Part shown: positions 25,559-34,252 of the stretch, piece by piece
Layout: every line of letters starts with the position of its first letter
How positions within the stretch are numbered: the first letter of the stretch is position 1
Source: JAJPIG01 sp035531675
GTDB lineage: Bacteria; Desulfobacterota; Binatia; Binatales; Binataceae
Assembly (NCBI GenBank): GCA_035531675.1
Contig: DATKSL010000016.1
Location: 44,321-108,320, forward strand
Length of the DNA: 64,000 nucleotides
Direction of reading: 5' to 3'
Notes under the pieces: generated by a model
Database searches by the model: none
Seen by the model: only the letters and a program-made list of their open reading frames with translations
Told to the model about the DNA's origin: nothing
Made by a program: the position numbers and the translations under genes

Positions 25559-26962
25559 TCACGCCGCCGCGACGTGTTTTCCCAGCATCGTGTCACCGAC
25601 GATTTCGCCGTCCTGCATCACCAGGTTGCCGCGCAGCAGGGTCATCACGGGAACTCCCTTGACTCTTCTTCCCTCCCAGATGGAGTAATCCGTTTGACCC
25701 CGGTAACGATGCCGACCGAGGGTTGCTTCCCGGTCCGGATCGATGACCACCAAATCCGCGTCAGCGCCGCGCATGATTGCACCTTTTTGTGGATAGATGC
25801 CGTAGAGTCGGGCGACGTTTTCGGATAGCACGCGAGCCAGCGTGACCAGATCGACCCGTCCCCGGTTGATCCCTTCGTCGAACAACAGCGGCAAGGTATC
25901 GGCCACTTGCAGGTTCAAGCCGACCCGACAATCCCAAAACTCGACCTCCTCCTTGAAACTCGCGGAATAGGTCAGACTGTCGGTGCCGACGACCATGATG
26001 GTCCCGTCCCGAATCGCCGACCACAGACTTTCGCGGTCAGCCTCGAAGCGGATTGGCGGCTGGATCTTCGCCTTGGTGCCCAGGTTTTTCGCGTCAGCCT
26101 CCAAGGCGGTAGTACACAGGAACAGCGCAAGAGTTTCCGCAACTATCGGGATGCCTTGCTGGCGCAGATAACGAATGGTCTTTACGGTGTGCGCCGAGCT
26201 GATGTGCACTGGATACAGCGGCAGCCGAAACTGATTCGCGATGTGTCCGTATGTAAAAACCTGGACGCTCTCAGCCCACTCGGGCGTCGTCTCGGCCCAG
26301 GCCGTCAGGTAGTCCTTTCTGCCTTGCCGCCTCATTTCATCGACCAGGAAGCCGCGCAGGTATGGTTCTTCGGCGTGAATCATCGGGAAGGCATTGGGGC
26401 CGCTCGCCGCCAGGGCCTTGCAGGAGGCGTAGAACAAGTCGGGGTTGATGCCTTCCTTGTTGATGCCAAACGCCTCGGCCTGGGCGCCAATGAATCCCGT
26501 AAAAAACTTGAAGGAAACGCCACCGCTCTTAACGACGCTCGGAATAGCGGCCGCCTGGTCGAAATTGTTCACACAGGAAGTGAGCTTGAAATCACACCAC
26601 GAATGCCCCGTGCCGCATCGCAGAGCGCGGCCGAACAGATCGGTCAAAGGGTCGTTGCCGATAAGCGTCGTGGTCGAGATGGTGGTGACGCCGCCGACCA
26701 GGCACTCCCTGGTGTTTTGCTCGAAGTCAGCCAGCATCGTGTCGTCGCCGAAGGTCTTGCCGCCGACGCCGAAATGGACGTGCGGATCGAACAGGCCCGG
26801 GAAAAGGATTTTGCCTCCGAGCTTGAGCTCGCGGCGGCCGGTGGGAAGACCCGCATCGGGACCAATAGCGACAATTGTTCCATCCGCGATCGCTACACCG
26901 CCGTTGACCACGCCCGTGGGCGTCACGACCTTGCCATCCTTGAGCACCAGATCGCACATCAT
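25559..26962 (-). CDS. Dihydropyrimidinase/hydantoinase-type amidohydrolase
   Basis: A 467-residue cyclic amidohydrolase. The binuclear metal site is readable: H61 and H63 (DPHVHF), carboxylated K152 (SFKFFTGF), H196 (MIHAEEP), H253 (PVHISSAH) and D328 (VVGTDSL). The family opens hydantoins, dihydropyrimidines or allantoin in the cytoplasm. GGGAGGTAAC precedes the double ATG at 26962/26959. The convergent amidase could process the carbamoyl product, and the HyuA fragment upstream hints at an earlier, larger hydantoin locus. It ends in a UUCG hairpin terminator. Exact substrate is not predictable; an N-cyclic amide other than hydantoin is possible. Confidence 0.88.
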   Translation of the reverse strand: MMCDLVLKDGKVVTPTGVVNGGVAIADGTIVAIGPDAGLPTGRRELKLGGKILFPGLFDPHVHFGVGGKTFGDDTMLADFEQNTRECLVGGVTTISTTTLIGNDPLTDLFGRALRCGTGHSWCDFKLTSCVNNFDQAAAIPSVVKSGGVSFKFFTGFIGAQAEAFGINKEGINPDLFYASCKALAASGPNAFPMIHAEEPYLRGFLVDEMRRQGRKDYLTAWAETTPEWAESVQVFTYGHIANQFRLPLYPVHISSAHTVKTIRYLRQQGIPIVAETLALFLCTTALEADAKNLGTKAKIQPPIRFEADRESLWSAIRDGTIMVVGTDSLTYSASFKEEVEFWDCRVGLNLQVADTLPLLFDEGINRGRVDLVTLARVLSENVARLYGIYPQKGAIMRGADADLVVIDPDREATLGRHRYRGQTDYSIWEGRRVKGVPVMTLLRGNLVMQDGEIVGDTMLGKHVAAA

Positions 26963-27117
26963 CGCCGCGTTACCTCCCGTTGGTTCCAGGCGCCGTCAGC
27001 ACGCTCGCTTCGTGAATGATAAGTTCGGCCGTTGGCCGACAGACTAGCAAAACTTCTTGCGCCGCAGCAGTCGGCATCGCCCGGCGGTTTTATGGATTCC
27101 CGGTCGCGACGCGCGTT

Positions 27118-28035
27118 TTACTGCTGCGTCTGGGAGCCGGGCGGACTGCAAGGACCGTTGGTCAATTCTGTCGAGCTGGCATGCTCGACATTGAGATCGA
27201 CCGTCATCACCTGCCTGCTCGCATTGCTTCGATACAGGCCTTTCAGCGGCGGCACGTCGGCATAGTCGCGCCCGACCGCGATCCTGATATGGCGTTCGTC
27301 GGTGCGATATCGATGCGTCGGGTCGAAGCCGGTCCATCCGGTGTACGGCAACCAGGCTTCGAGCCAGGCGTGGCTGGCCTGCTCGCCGAGCGGGACCTTG
27401 CCGTCGTGCGAAACGGCGGGTGCAAGATAGCCCGAGACGTAGCGGGCGGGTATGCCGGCCAGCCGCAACAACCCGATAGTCAGATGTGCGAAGTCCTGGC
27501 ACACGCCGCCGCCGGACTTGAGAATATCGTCGAGGCTCGAATGAACATGGGTCCTCGACTTCTGGTAATCGAACTGGTCACGCACCCACGCGACGACTCG
27601 CGCCACGTAGCCGGTGACGTCTTCGGTGTCGGCCGGGCGCGCCATCCAGAACAGCTTGTGCAACCGTTCGCTGAACGGGACATAGTGGCTTGGATTCAGA
27701 AATTCGCAGTAATTTTGTATATGCGCGGGGTCTTCGGCGAGGAAGCTGCGAAAGCTGACTTGCGGACCTGGCTTCGCGGCCGGCGCGGCGCGCTCGACCA
27801 GGGATTGGGCGACAATCGTCAGCTCTCGATGCGGAGCGCTGACCGACACCGAATGGGCGTGATTGCCGAAAAAATCGCGATACCAGAGCACGGCGGCGGG
27901 CCGGTCAACGCTGAGTTCGAACGCGAGGCATCGCTGCCAGTCGTCCTCGAGCGGTCTGAGGCGCAGTTCGTTGTGCGAATCACGGGCCGGCTGATCGTAC
28001 ACGAAGCGCGTCGTGTGCCTTATCCGCAACAACAT
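27118..28035 (-). CDS. Transglutaminase-like cysteine protease, last gene of ATP-grasp/alpha-E unit
   Basis: A 305-residue protein with N-terminal beta domain (MLLRIRHTTRFVYDQP) and a transglutaminase core: C179 in GGGVCQDFAHL, H222 in ASHAWLEAW and D238 in GFDPTH. It belongs to the bacterial family found after circularly permuted ATP-grasp and alpha-E genes, proposed in comparative genomics to make or cleave a peptide-like tag; no biochemical role is established. ATG 28035 is chosen since the family begins at that residue; it lies 10 bases after the alpha-E stop. The basic 20-residue extension from 28095 overlaps alpha-E and is rejected. Confidence 0.86.
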   Translation of the reverse strand: MLLRIRHTTRFVYDQPARDSHNELRLRPLEDDWQRCLAFELSVDRPAAVLWYRDFFGNHAHSVSVSAPHRELTIVAQSLVERAAPAAKPGPQVSFRSFLAEDPAHIQNYCEFLNPSHYVPFSERLHKLFWMARPADTEDVTGYVARVVAWVRDQFDYQKSRTHVHSSLDDILKSGGGVCQDFAHLTIGLLRLAGIPARYVSGYLAPAVSHDGKVPLGEQASHAWLEAWLPYTGWTGFDPTHRYRTDERHIRIAVGRDYADVPPLKGLYRSNASRQVMTVDLNVEHASSTELTNGPCSPPGSQTQQ

Positions 28036-28045
28036 TGGTCGCAGC

Positions 28046-28987
28046 CTACTCGAGCGCCATGTAGTGGTCGAACACCTGCTCGGCCAGGCGCGCATACATC
28101 GCCTCGATGCCGATCAGAAATTCATGCAGGCCGCCGGCGATGGTCTGTTCCGCGGAGCCGGCACGCAGCACGCCAAGCAAGTCCGCGTATGGCAGGGTTT
28201 CAGCGGCGGGCTCCTCTTCTCGCGCCGCGATGCTCGCCAGCACCTGCGCGAGCCGCTCGATACAGAACCGCATCGAGCGCGGAAAGGTCGGGTCGAAGAC
28301 CAGGATCTCGACCACCCGGTTCACCGTGATCGCGTGGCCATAGAGCTTGCGAAAGGCCTCGAACGCCGAGGCGCTTCTCAGCACCGCGGCCCATTGCCGC
28401 AGGTCCGCCGGCCCGCCGATGTCCTCGAGCCGCGGCAGCAGGTAGTGATACTTGACGTCGAGCAGCCGTGCGACGTTATCCGGCCGTTCGAGCATCGTGC
28501 CCAGCTCGATCAGATCGTAGGCCAGGTCTCGCGGCATCGTATTCACGATGATTCCTTCGATGGTGTAGAAATGGCGCTGAAGATCGGCGAAGAACGCCGA
28601 CACGCCGTTCGCGGCGAGTGTCTGCGCGGACCATCGCGAGCTTTCCAGGTAGAGTCGATTCACCGCCAGCCACAGCTCCGAGGAGATCAAGTGACGCAGC
28701 GGGCTCAAGTTGGTGCGCAGCGCCTCGATGCAGTTTTTAATCGAGGAACGGTTCTCCTTTTCGAACACAAAGAAATCGATTACTGACGCCTCGCTGACCT
28801 GACTATGCAGCGTCGCGTAGAGTTCCTGCTCGGCGGTGATCCGCACCAGCGGCTCCCACGGCTCGGCCTCGCGCGGCGGTACCTCGAGCAGCAGCCGATA
28901 GTTGACGTCTACCAGCCGCCCGCGCCATTGGGCGCGTTCCAGGTAGCGCGCCGCCCAAAACAATGAACCCGCAATTCGCCGTAGCAC
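28046..28987 (-). CDS. Alpha-E domain protein
   Basis: A 313-residue, mostly helical protein matching the alpha-E family: LLRRIAGSLFWAARYLERA-like start, then VNRLYLESSRW, FYTIEGIIVNTMPRD and DNVARLLDVKYHYLLP. The function is unknown; it always travels with permuted ATP-grasp and transglutaminase genes, suggesting a shared complex or pathway. The start is GTG 28987, which shares its first base with the TAG stop of the ATP-grasp gene (TAGTG), indicating tight translational coupling. The gene is followed after 10 bases by the transglutaminase gene. Confidence 0.87.
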   Translation of the reverse strand: MLRRIAGSLFWAARYLERAQWRGRLVDVNYRLLLEVPPREAEPWEPLVRITAEQELYATLHSQVSEASVIDFFVFEKENRSSIKNCIEALRTNLSPLRHLISSELWLAVNRLYLESSRWSAQTLAANGVSAFFADLQRHFYTIEGIIVNTMPRDLAYDLIELGTMLERPDNVARLLDVKYHYLLPRLEDIGGPADLRQWAAVLRSASAFEAFRKLYGHAITVNRVVEILVFDPTFPRSMRFCIERLAQVLASIAAREEEPAAETLPYADLLGVLRAGSAEQTIAGGLHEFLIGIEAMYARLAEQVFDHYMALE

Positions 28988-30471
28988 TATTCTTCCAGGA
29001 CCCAGGTATCCTTGCTGCCGCCGCCCTGCGAGGAGTTCACGATCAGCGAGCCCTCGCGCAGCGCGACTCGAGTCAACCCTCCGGCCAGTACCCGCGGCCG
29101 CCCTCCAAGCAGTACGAAGGGCCGCAGATCGACGTGTCGTGCGACCAGGGCGGCCTGTCCGTCGGCCACTCGACCGGCCAGCGTTGGATGGACCGACAGC
29201 GGGAAGACCGGCTGCGCGATGAATTCGGCCGGGGCGGCCTCGATGTGCTGGCGCGCCTGGGCAAGTTCCTCGTCGCTCGCGCTGGGGCCGATCACGACTC
29301 CATAACCGCCCGAGGCTCCGGTCGGTTTGACCACGTAACGATCGAGGTCGCGCAGCACCGACGCTCTGACCTCGGGATCGCGCAGCAGGTAGGTGTCGAC
29401 AATCGGGATCAACGGCTCTTCGCCAAGGTAGTAGCGGATCATCGCCGGCGTGTAGGCGAAGACGCCCTTGTCGTCGGCGATCCCGGTCCCGATCGCGTTG
29501 GCCAGCGTCGCGTTGCCGGCGCGCAGCACCGCGGTCAGGCCTGCCACGCCGAGCAGCGAATCTGAACGGAACACAACCGGGTCCAGGAAATCGTCGTCAA
29601 TCCGACGGTACAAAACGTCGATTCGCTGCAGGCCGTGAACCGTCTTCATGAATAGCTTGTGGTCCACGCATACCAGGTCGCGTCCCTCGACCAGCTCAAC
29701 CCCCATCTGCTGCGAGAGAAACACGTGCTCGAAGAACGCCGAATTGAACAGGCCGGGCGTCAGCAGCGCGACCGTGGGATTTGAGATGCCGCCGGGCGCC
29801 AGCTCGCGCAGGCAGGCCAGCAGGTAAGCGGGGTAGCTTTCGACGCTGCGTACCCGCAGGGCGCGAATCAACTCGGGCAGCAGGCGGGTCATGATGCGGC
29901 GGTTTTCGATCACATAGGATACGCCCGAGGGCGTGCGGACATTATCCTCCAGCACGTGAAAGCGCCCGTCGCCGCCGCGCACCAGGTCGATTCCGGCCAC
30001 GGTGATATAAACGCCGCCAGGCGACCGGATACCGGCCGCGGGAGGCCTGAACTGTTGCGAACCGATCACCAGGTCGCGCGGGATCACGCCGTCCTTGATG
30101 ATCTGGCCTTCGCGGTAAACGTCGGCGACAAACGCGTTGAGCGCTCGAGCGCGTTGGATCAGCCCGCTTTCGAGACCGGCCCAGACCTCGGCCGGGATGA
30201 TTCGGGGAATCGGGTCAAACGGGAATATCCGCTCCTCTCCGTCATGGTCGCCATAGACGTTGAAGGTCACCCCCATCGTCTGAAACATCCGTTGCGCGCG
30301 CTCCCCGAGTTCAGCCAGCCGCGTGGGCTCCATCGCGAGCAGGTAGGCGATCACCCGGGCGCACTCGGGCCGTGCGCGCCCTTGCGCGTCAAACATTTCG
30401 TTGATCGGCTGGAGCTCGGCTGCTTGTGCCCGCCAATCAGGCAGCGCTATGCCTGCCCGCTGTGCATCCAT
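28987..30471 (-). CDS. Circularly permuted type 2 ATP-grasp protein
   Basis: A 494-residue member of the CP-ATP-grasp family. Landmarks are ERIFPFDPIPRIIPA, RARALNAFVADVY, RFHVLEDNVRTPSGVSYV (an acidic metal-binding ENxR-type motif), LRDLDRYVVKPTGASGGYGV (ATP-binding lysine and glycine-rich loop). ATP-grasp enzymes ligate carboxylates to amines or thiols; here a peptide-forming reaction is inferred. It leads the three-gene unit with alpha-E and transglutaminase genes. GAGGTAGACGCG precedes ATG 30471. The 291 bases upstream form a divergent region toward the VOC gene at 30763 and hold only short open stretches. Confidence 0.88.
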   Translation of the reverse strand: MDAQRAGIALPDWRAQAAELQPINEMFDAQGRARPECARVIAYLLAMEPTRLAELGERAQRMFQTMGVTFNVYGDHDGEERIFPFDPIPRIIPAEVWAGLESGLIQRARALNAFVADVYREGQIIKDGVIPRDLVIGSQQFRPPAAGIRSPGGVYITVAGIDLVRGGDGRFHVLEDNVRTPSGVSYVIENRRIMTRLLPELIRALRVRSVESYPAYLLACLRELAPGGISNPTVALLTPGLFNSAFFEHVFLSQQMGVELVEGRDLVCVDHKLFMKTVHGLQRIDVLYRRIDDDFLDPVVFRSDSLLGVAGLTAVLRAGNATLANAIGTGIADDKGVFAYTPAMIRYYLGEEPLIPIVDTYLLRDPEVRASVLRDLDRYVVKPTGASGGYGVVIGPSASDEELAQARQHIEAAPAEFIAQPVFPLSVHPTLAGRVADGQAALVARHVDLRPFVLLGGRPRVLAGGLTRVALREGSLIVNSSQGGGSKDTWVLEE

Positions 30472-30762
30472 CGCGTCTACCTCGTTAGAGAGCCGGTGTA
30501 TTTCGTGCCGCTGAGCGCGCGATACGCTGCTTAGAGCAAGGGGCGTGCCCTTCGAGATGATTGTGACCGGTGGCGCATGGTGCGATGGTCCAGCGGTTCA
30601 TCGACACGCTGCGCGATTCGACGCGCGCGTCGGAGCGCAACGGCTAGGCGCAAAGGCAAATCGCGATACCTGCCCGCGCGGGGCATTGCGGTATCCGCTT
30701 ATTTGCCAGATTCCCGGAACAGTGCTTTACTCCGCGTCAGATCCGCAAGCGAGGCGACGACG

Positions 30763-31983
30763 ATGGCGAACAGCGGCGGGAAGTTTAACGTCGGCGGCGT
30801 GATGCTGCCGGTGCCATTCAAGATTCGACGCCTGGGGCACTTCGGCTTTAATTTCGACAATCTCAAAGCCGGCGTCGACTTCTATACCAGGATGCTGGGC
30901 TTTCGGATGGTTGACGAGATCGACCTGAGCAAGATTCCCGGGCTGGGCGAGAAGATGAAACACTCCCCGGACCCGCGGATTATCTTTACCAACTACGGCG
31001 GCGATCATCATGCGATGGTGCTTGCGCATCGCTCGCTGGGCGCGGCGTTCGGCGGTGCGCCGGCGGACGATATCACCATCAATCAGATCACCTGGCAGCT
31101 CGGCACCCTGGAAGAAGTGGTAACGGCCGCCGATTTTCTGCGCGGTCGGAAGGTCACGATCGAACGCGTCGGCAGGGACATGCCGGGCAGCAACTGGCAT
31201 GTGTATTTTCAGGATCCCGACGGTCACACGATCGAGCTCTATTACGGCATCGAGCAGATCGGATGGACCCGCGTCGCCAAGCCGCAGTCGATGTACTATC
31301 GCGGTTTCCATGAGCAGCCGCCGGTGCCGCAGATGAACGAGGAGGACGAGCTCCGGGAAGCGGCGCAAAAGGGAATCGACATCACTTCCGGCCACCACGT
31401 CCAGGATTCGATGCCGCCCAAATACAACGTCGGCGGCGTGATGCTCGGCCGGCCCTTCAAGATAACCAGAATCGGACCGGTGGGGTTGTTCGTCAACGAC
31501 CTGTCACGTTCGGAGGCCTTCTTTACCGAGACGCTGGGCTTTATCAAGACCGAAGAGCTGATGCATCAAGGCCATCGCGCGATCTATCTGCGCAACGGCA
31601 CCGAGCATCACAGCCTCGCGCTGTTCCCCAAGCAGTTGCGCGGCGACCTCGGGCTCGACGCGCATAGCTCGGTGATGACCTTCGGTGTCGAGGTCGGCAG
31701 TTATCAGCAGCTGGTCGAGGGTGTGCGCTTCCTGAAAGAGCAGGGCGTGCGCTTTACGGAGAAGATCCCGCCCGACCTCTATCCTGGAATCGACTACGCC
31801 GCGCACGCGCTCGATCCCGAAGGCCATTGTATCCAGCTCTATTACTATATGGAGCAGATCGGATGGGACGGGAAGCCGCGGCCCAAAGAACTACGGCGCA
31901 AGGTGGGCGCGCAGTGGCCCGAGGCGCTGGAGCCGCTGTCGGATACTTACGCCGATCAGACTTTCCAGGGACCGCTCGGCTGA
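30763..31983 (+). CDS. Two-module VOC protein (extradiol-dioxygenase-like)
   Basis: A 406-residue protein made of two related halves, each opening with a NVGGVML..PFKI..IG-like segment (residues 9-25 and 222-238). The N-terminal module keeps a full VOC metal triad: H26, H82/H83 and E158 (GHTIELYYG). The C-terminal module has Pro at the first position (239), keeps H282/H283 and has Gln at the third (358). In canonical type I extradiol dioxygenases the C-terminal module is the catalytic one, so this arrangement is reversed. It probably cleaves or transforms a phenolic compound, together with the downstream amidohydrolase and FAH protein. GAGGCGACGACG precedes ATG 30763. Confidence 0.84.
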   Translation: MANSGGKFNVGGVMLPVPFKIRRLGHFGFNFDNLKAGVDFYTRMLGFRMVDEIDLSKIPGLGEKMKHSPDPRIIFTNYGGDHHAMVLAHRSLGAAFGGAPADDITINQITWQLGTLEEVVTAADFLRGRKVTIERVGRDMPGSNWHVYFQDPDGHTIELYYGIEQIGWTRVAKPQSMYYRGFHEQPPVPQMNEEDELREAAQKGIDITSGHHVQDSMPPKYNVGGVMLGRPFKITRIGPVGLFVNDLSRSEAFFTETLGFIKTEELMHQGHRAIYLRNGTEHHSLALFPKQLRGDLGLDAHSSVMTFGVEVGSYQQLVEGVRFLKEQGVRFTEKIPPDLYPGIDYAAHALDPEGHCIQLYYYMEQIGWDGKPRPKELRRKVGAQWPEALEPLSDTYADQTFQGPLG

Positions 31984-32011
31984 GCCGGCATCCCGGCTGC
32001 ACAGCATCACC

Positions 32012-33265
32012 ATGCCGCACACAAAGTTCTTAATTCGGGGAGCCCGCCTGTTCGACGGCGACGCGGTCGTCGAGGTCGGCTCAGTGTTGGTCGAAGGCGG
32101 GAAGATCGTTGCAGTCGGCGAGCGACTTGAATCGCCCTCGGGGACCGAGATTATCGACGCACAGGGCATGACGCTGATGCCCGGGCTGATCGATGCACAC
32201 ACCCACGCGATGCCGCCATCGCTCGAGCACGCCATCCTTTTCGGCGTCACCACCGAACTGGACATGTTCTCTTGCCCGGAGTGGATGGACGACCAGCGCC
32301 GGCAAGCCGCGACTCGGAACGACCTCGCCGACGTCCGTTCCGCCTCGGTCGGCGCCACGGTTTTGGGCGGCCATCCTTCGATGATGATCGGCATCGTTTT
32401 CGCCGGGCAGTTCCCGACCCTGGCGTCGGCAAAAGATGCGCCCGCTTTCGTCGCGACACGGGTGGCGGAGGGCGCCGATTACATCAAGCTGATCATCGAA
32501 GACGGCGCCGCCCTGGGTCATCCGTCGCCAACCCTCGACCTCGAGATGGCAGCCGCGCTGGTATCTGCCGCACACGCCCACGGCAAGATGGCGGTCGCGC
32601 ACGCCACCAGCGTCGCGGGCTTTCGACAAGCTATCGCCGCCGGCGTCGATGGGATCGTACACGTGTTCGTGGACCGGCCGCCGACCGACGAGATCATCGG
32701 CGCCGTCCGGGACGCGGGCGTGTTCGTGGTCCCGACGCTCAGCACGATGGGCTCGCTGACCGGCGAACTCTCGGGTGAGGATCTCGCCCATGACGGCCGT
32801 GCACAAGGACTGGTGCCCGCGGATTGGCATCGGAACCTGTGCCGATGCTGGCAGCTCAATTCCCCTGGCAAGCTGAAGCATGGGCTCGACGCGACGCTTG
32901 CGCTGCACCGGGCGCGCGTTCCGATCCTGGCCGGGACCGACGCGGCAGCGATCGGCGTGGTCGGGACCGCGCATGGAATCAGCTTGCACGGTGAACTAAG
33001 ACTTCTGGTTCAAGCCGGACTCACGCCACTTGAAGCACTCCGATCCGCCACGTCGATGCCGGCGTCGCACTTCAAGCTCACCGATAGAGGACGACTAGCC
33101 CCGGGTCTACAGGCCGATCTGCTGCTCGTCGAGGGCGATCCGACCTCGAACATTGCCGACACGCTCTCGATCCGCGGTATCTGGAGAAGAGGTGAGCGCC
33201 TGGACCGCGAGGCGAAACGCAGCGGCGCGGTCCCTGAAAACGCGATCTCTGGGTCACGAGCTTAG
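32012..33265 (+). CDS. Amidohydrolase family protein (imidazolonepropionase/prolidase-like)
   Basis: A 417-residue TIM-barrel amidohydrolase. Metal ligands are visible in DAHTHAM, the Lys of ADYIKLIIEDG, His in AVAHATS, His in GIVHVF and Asp in ILAGTDAAA. The closing DRGRLAPGLQADLLLVEGDP is typical. The family hydrolyses amides, cyclic ureas or peptide-like bonds; this subgroup is often annotated generically. It follows the two-module VOC gene by 28 bases, so both may be expressed together in a degradation pathway. No strong ribosome site precedes ATG 32012. It is convergent with the FAH gene. Substrate is unknown. Confidence 0.85.
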   Translation: MPHTKFLIRGARLFDGDAVVEVGSVLVEGGKIVAVGERLESPSGTEIIDAQGMTLMPGLIDAHTHAMPPSLEHAILFGVTTELDMFSCPEWMDDQRRQAATRNDLADVRSASVGATVLGGHPSMMIGIVFAGQFPTLASAKDAPAFVATRVAEGADYIKLIIEDGAALGHPSPTLDLEMAAALVSAAHAHGKMAVAHATSVAGFRQAIAAGVDGIVHVFVDRPPTDEIIGAVRDAGVFVVPTLSTMGSLTGELSGEDLAHDGRAQGLVPADWHRNLCRCWQLNSPGKLKHGLDATLALHRARVPILAGTDAAAIGVVGTAHGISLHGELRLLVQAGLTPLEALRSATSMPASHFKLTDRGRLAPGLQADLLLVEGDPTSNIADTLSIRGIWRRGERLDREAKRSGAVPENAISGSRA

Positions 33266-33337
33266 CGAGGCTCTTTCCGCCAGACTTCGCGGCACAGGCT
33301 TACTTGAATGTTCGGGTTCGCTCCGCTGAACCGCCCG

Positions 33338-34186
33338 CTACTTTGACCGTTTGAAGTCGCCTCCCAGCGCCACGCGGCGAAGCGCTTCCGAGTCTGTCGG
33401 CTGATGGCCGACGCGGTTGGCGGGGGCCGGAATCTCGGCCACGGTGTTGCTCAAGCGTCCGACGCCGCTGACCTCGACCTCAACCACATCGCCAATCTTC
33501 ATCGGCCGCGAGTTGGCGGGCGTTCCGGTGAGGATCAGATCCCCTGGCAGCAGCGTGATATGCCGGCACAAGTCGGCGAGCAGGTAGTCGATGCTGAACA
33601 GCATCTCTTCGCCGACGTTGCCGTGTTGCACCTGCTTGCCGTTAATGTAGGTGTGCAGCGTGGCCTTTCGGATATCGACGCCGCGAACGATTCCAGGGCC
33701 GATCGGAGAAAAACTATCCATGCCCTTGACCCGCAGCATCGAATTCATATCGGTGTCACGGAAATCATGGCAACCGACGTCGTTGGCAGGCACGAAACCG
33801 GCGAGATAGTTCCAGGTTTCCTGCGGCTCAAGATTGCGCATCGGTTTACCCACCACCACGCCGATCTCCCCTTCGTAATTCAGGTACTGGCAATCCGCCG
33901 GACGGTTCAGCACACCGCGATGCGAGTTCAGCGCCGTCGTCGGTTTCTGAAAATAGGTCGGTGTGATCTGCTCGGGCGCCCCGAACTCCACGCGCCGCGA
34001 TTCGTAGTTGAGATGCACGCAGATGATTTTGGTCGGCTCGCAGGGGGGCAGGTATACCGCGTCGGCCTCCGCGACCTGGCGGCCGTCGCCCAGCATCAGC
34101 TTGCCGTCGGCGGGACGCACCCATTTCGGCTGACCCTCATGCAGAATCCTGCGCCACTCCTCACGTTCGCCGGTTAGCACGCTCAT
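33338..34186 (-). CDS. Fumarylacetoacetate hydrolase (FAH) family protein
   Basis: A 282-residue FAH-fold protein. The metal site is formed by E105 and E107 (LNYEGEIGVVVG) and D136 (PANDVGCHD); GDLILTGTPAN and IGDVVEVEVSGVGRLSN are standard C-terminal landmarks. Members hydrolyse C-C bonds of 1,3-diketo acids or isomerise/decarboxylate ring-cleavage products of aromatic acids. That suits the neighbouring VOC and Rieske genes. A GGAGCTGAATA stretch precedes ATG 34186. The next minus-strand gene upstream, quinone reductase, ends 66 bases before it, so the two could be co-transcribed. Confidence 0.88.
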   Translation of the reverse strand: MSVLTGEREEWRRILHEGQPKWVRPADGKLMLGDGRQVAEADAVYLPPCEPTKIICVHLNYESRRVEFGAPEQITPTYFQKPTTALNSHRGVLNRPADCQYLNYEGEIGVVVGKPMRNLEPQETWNYLAGFVPANDVGCHDFRDTDMNSMLRVKGMDSFSPIGPGIVRGVDIRKATLHTYINGKQVQHGNVGEEMLFSIDYLLADLCRHITLLPGDLILTGTPANSRPMKIGDVVEVEVSGVGRLSNTVAEIPAPANRVGHQPTDSEALRRVALGGDFKRSK

Positions 34187-34252
34187 TATTCAGCTCCTTG
34201 TTGCGCGAGACCTGCAGCCCGCCGGCGGCGGCCTGCTACGCGATCAGCTTCG

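Noticed and set aside
27016..28329. Plus-strand 437-codon open frame across the transglutaminase and alpha-E genes
   Set aside because: Antisense to two conserved coupled genes and lacks recognisable domains.
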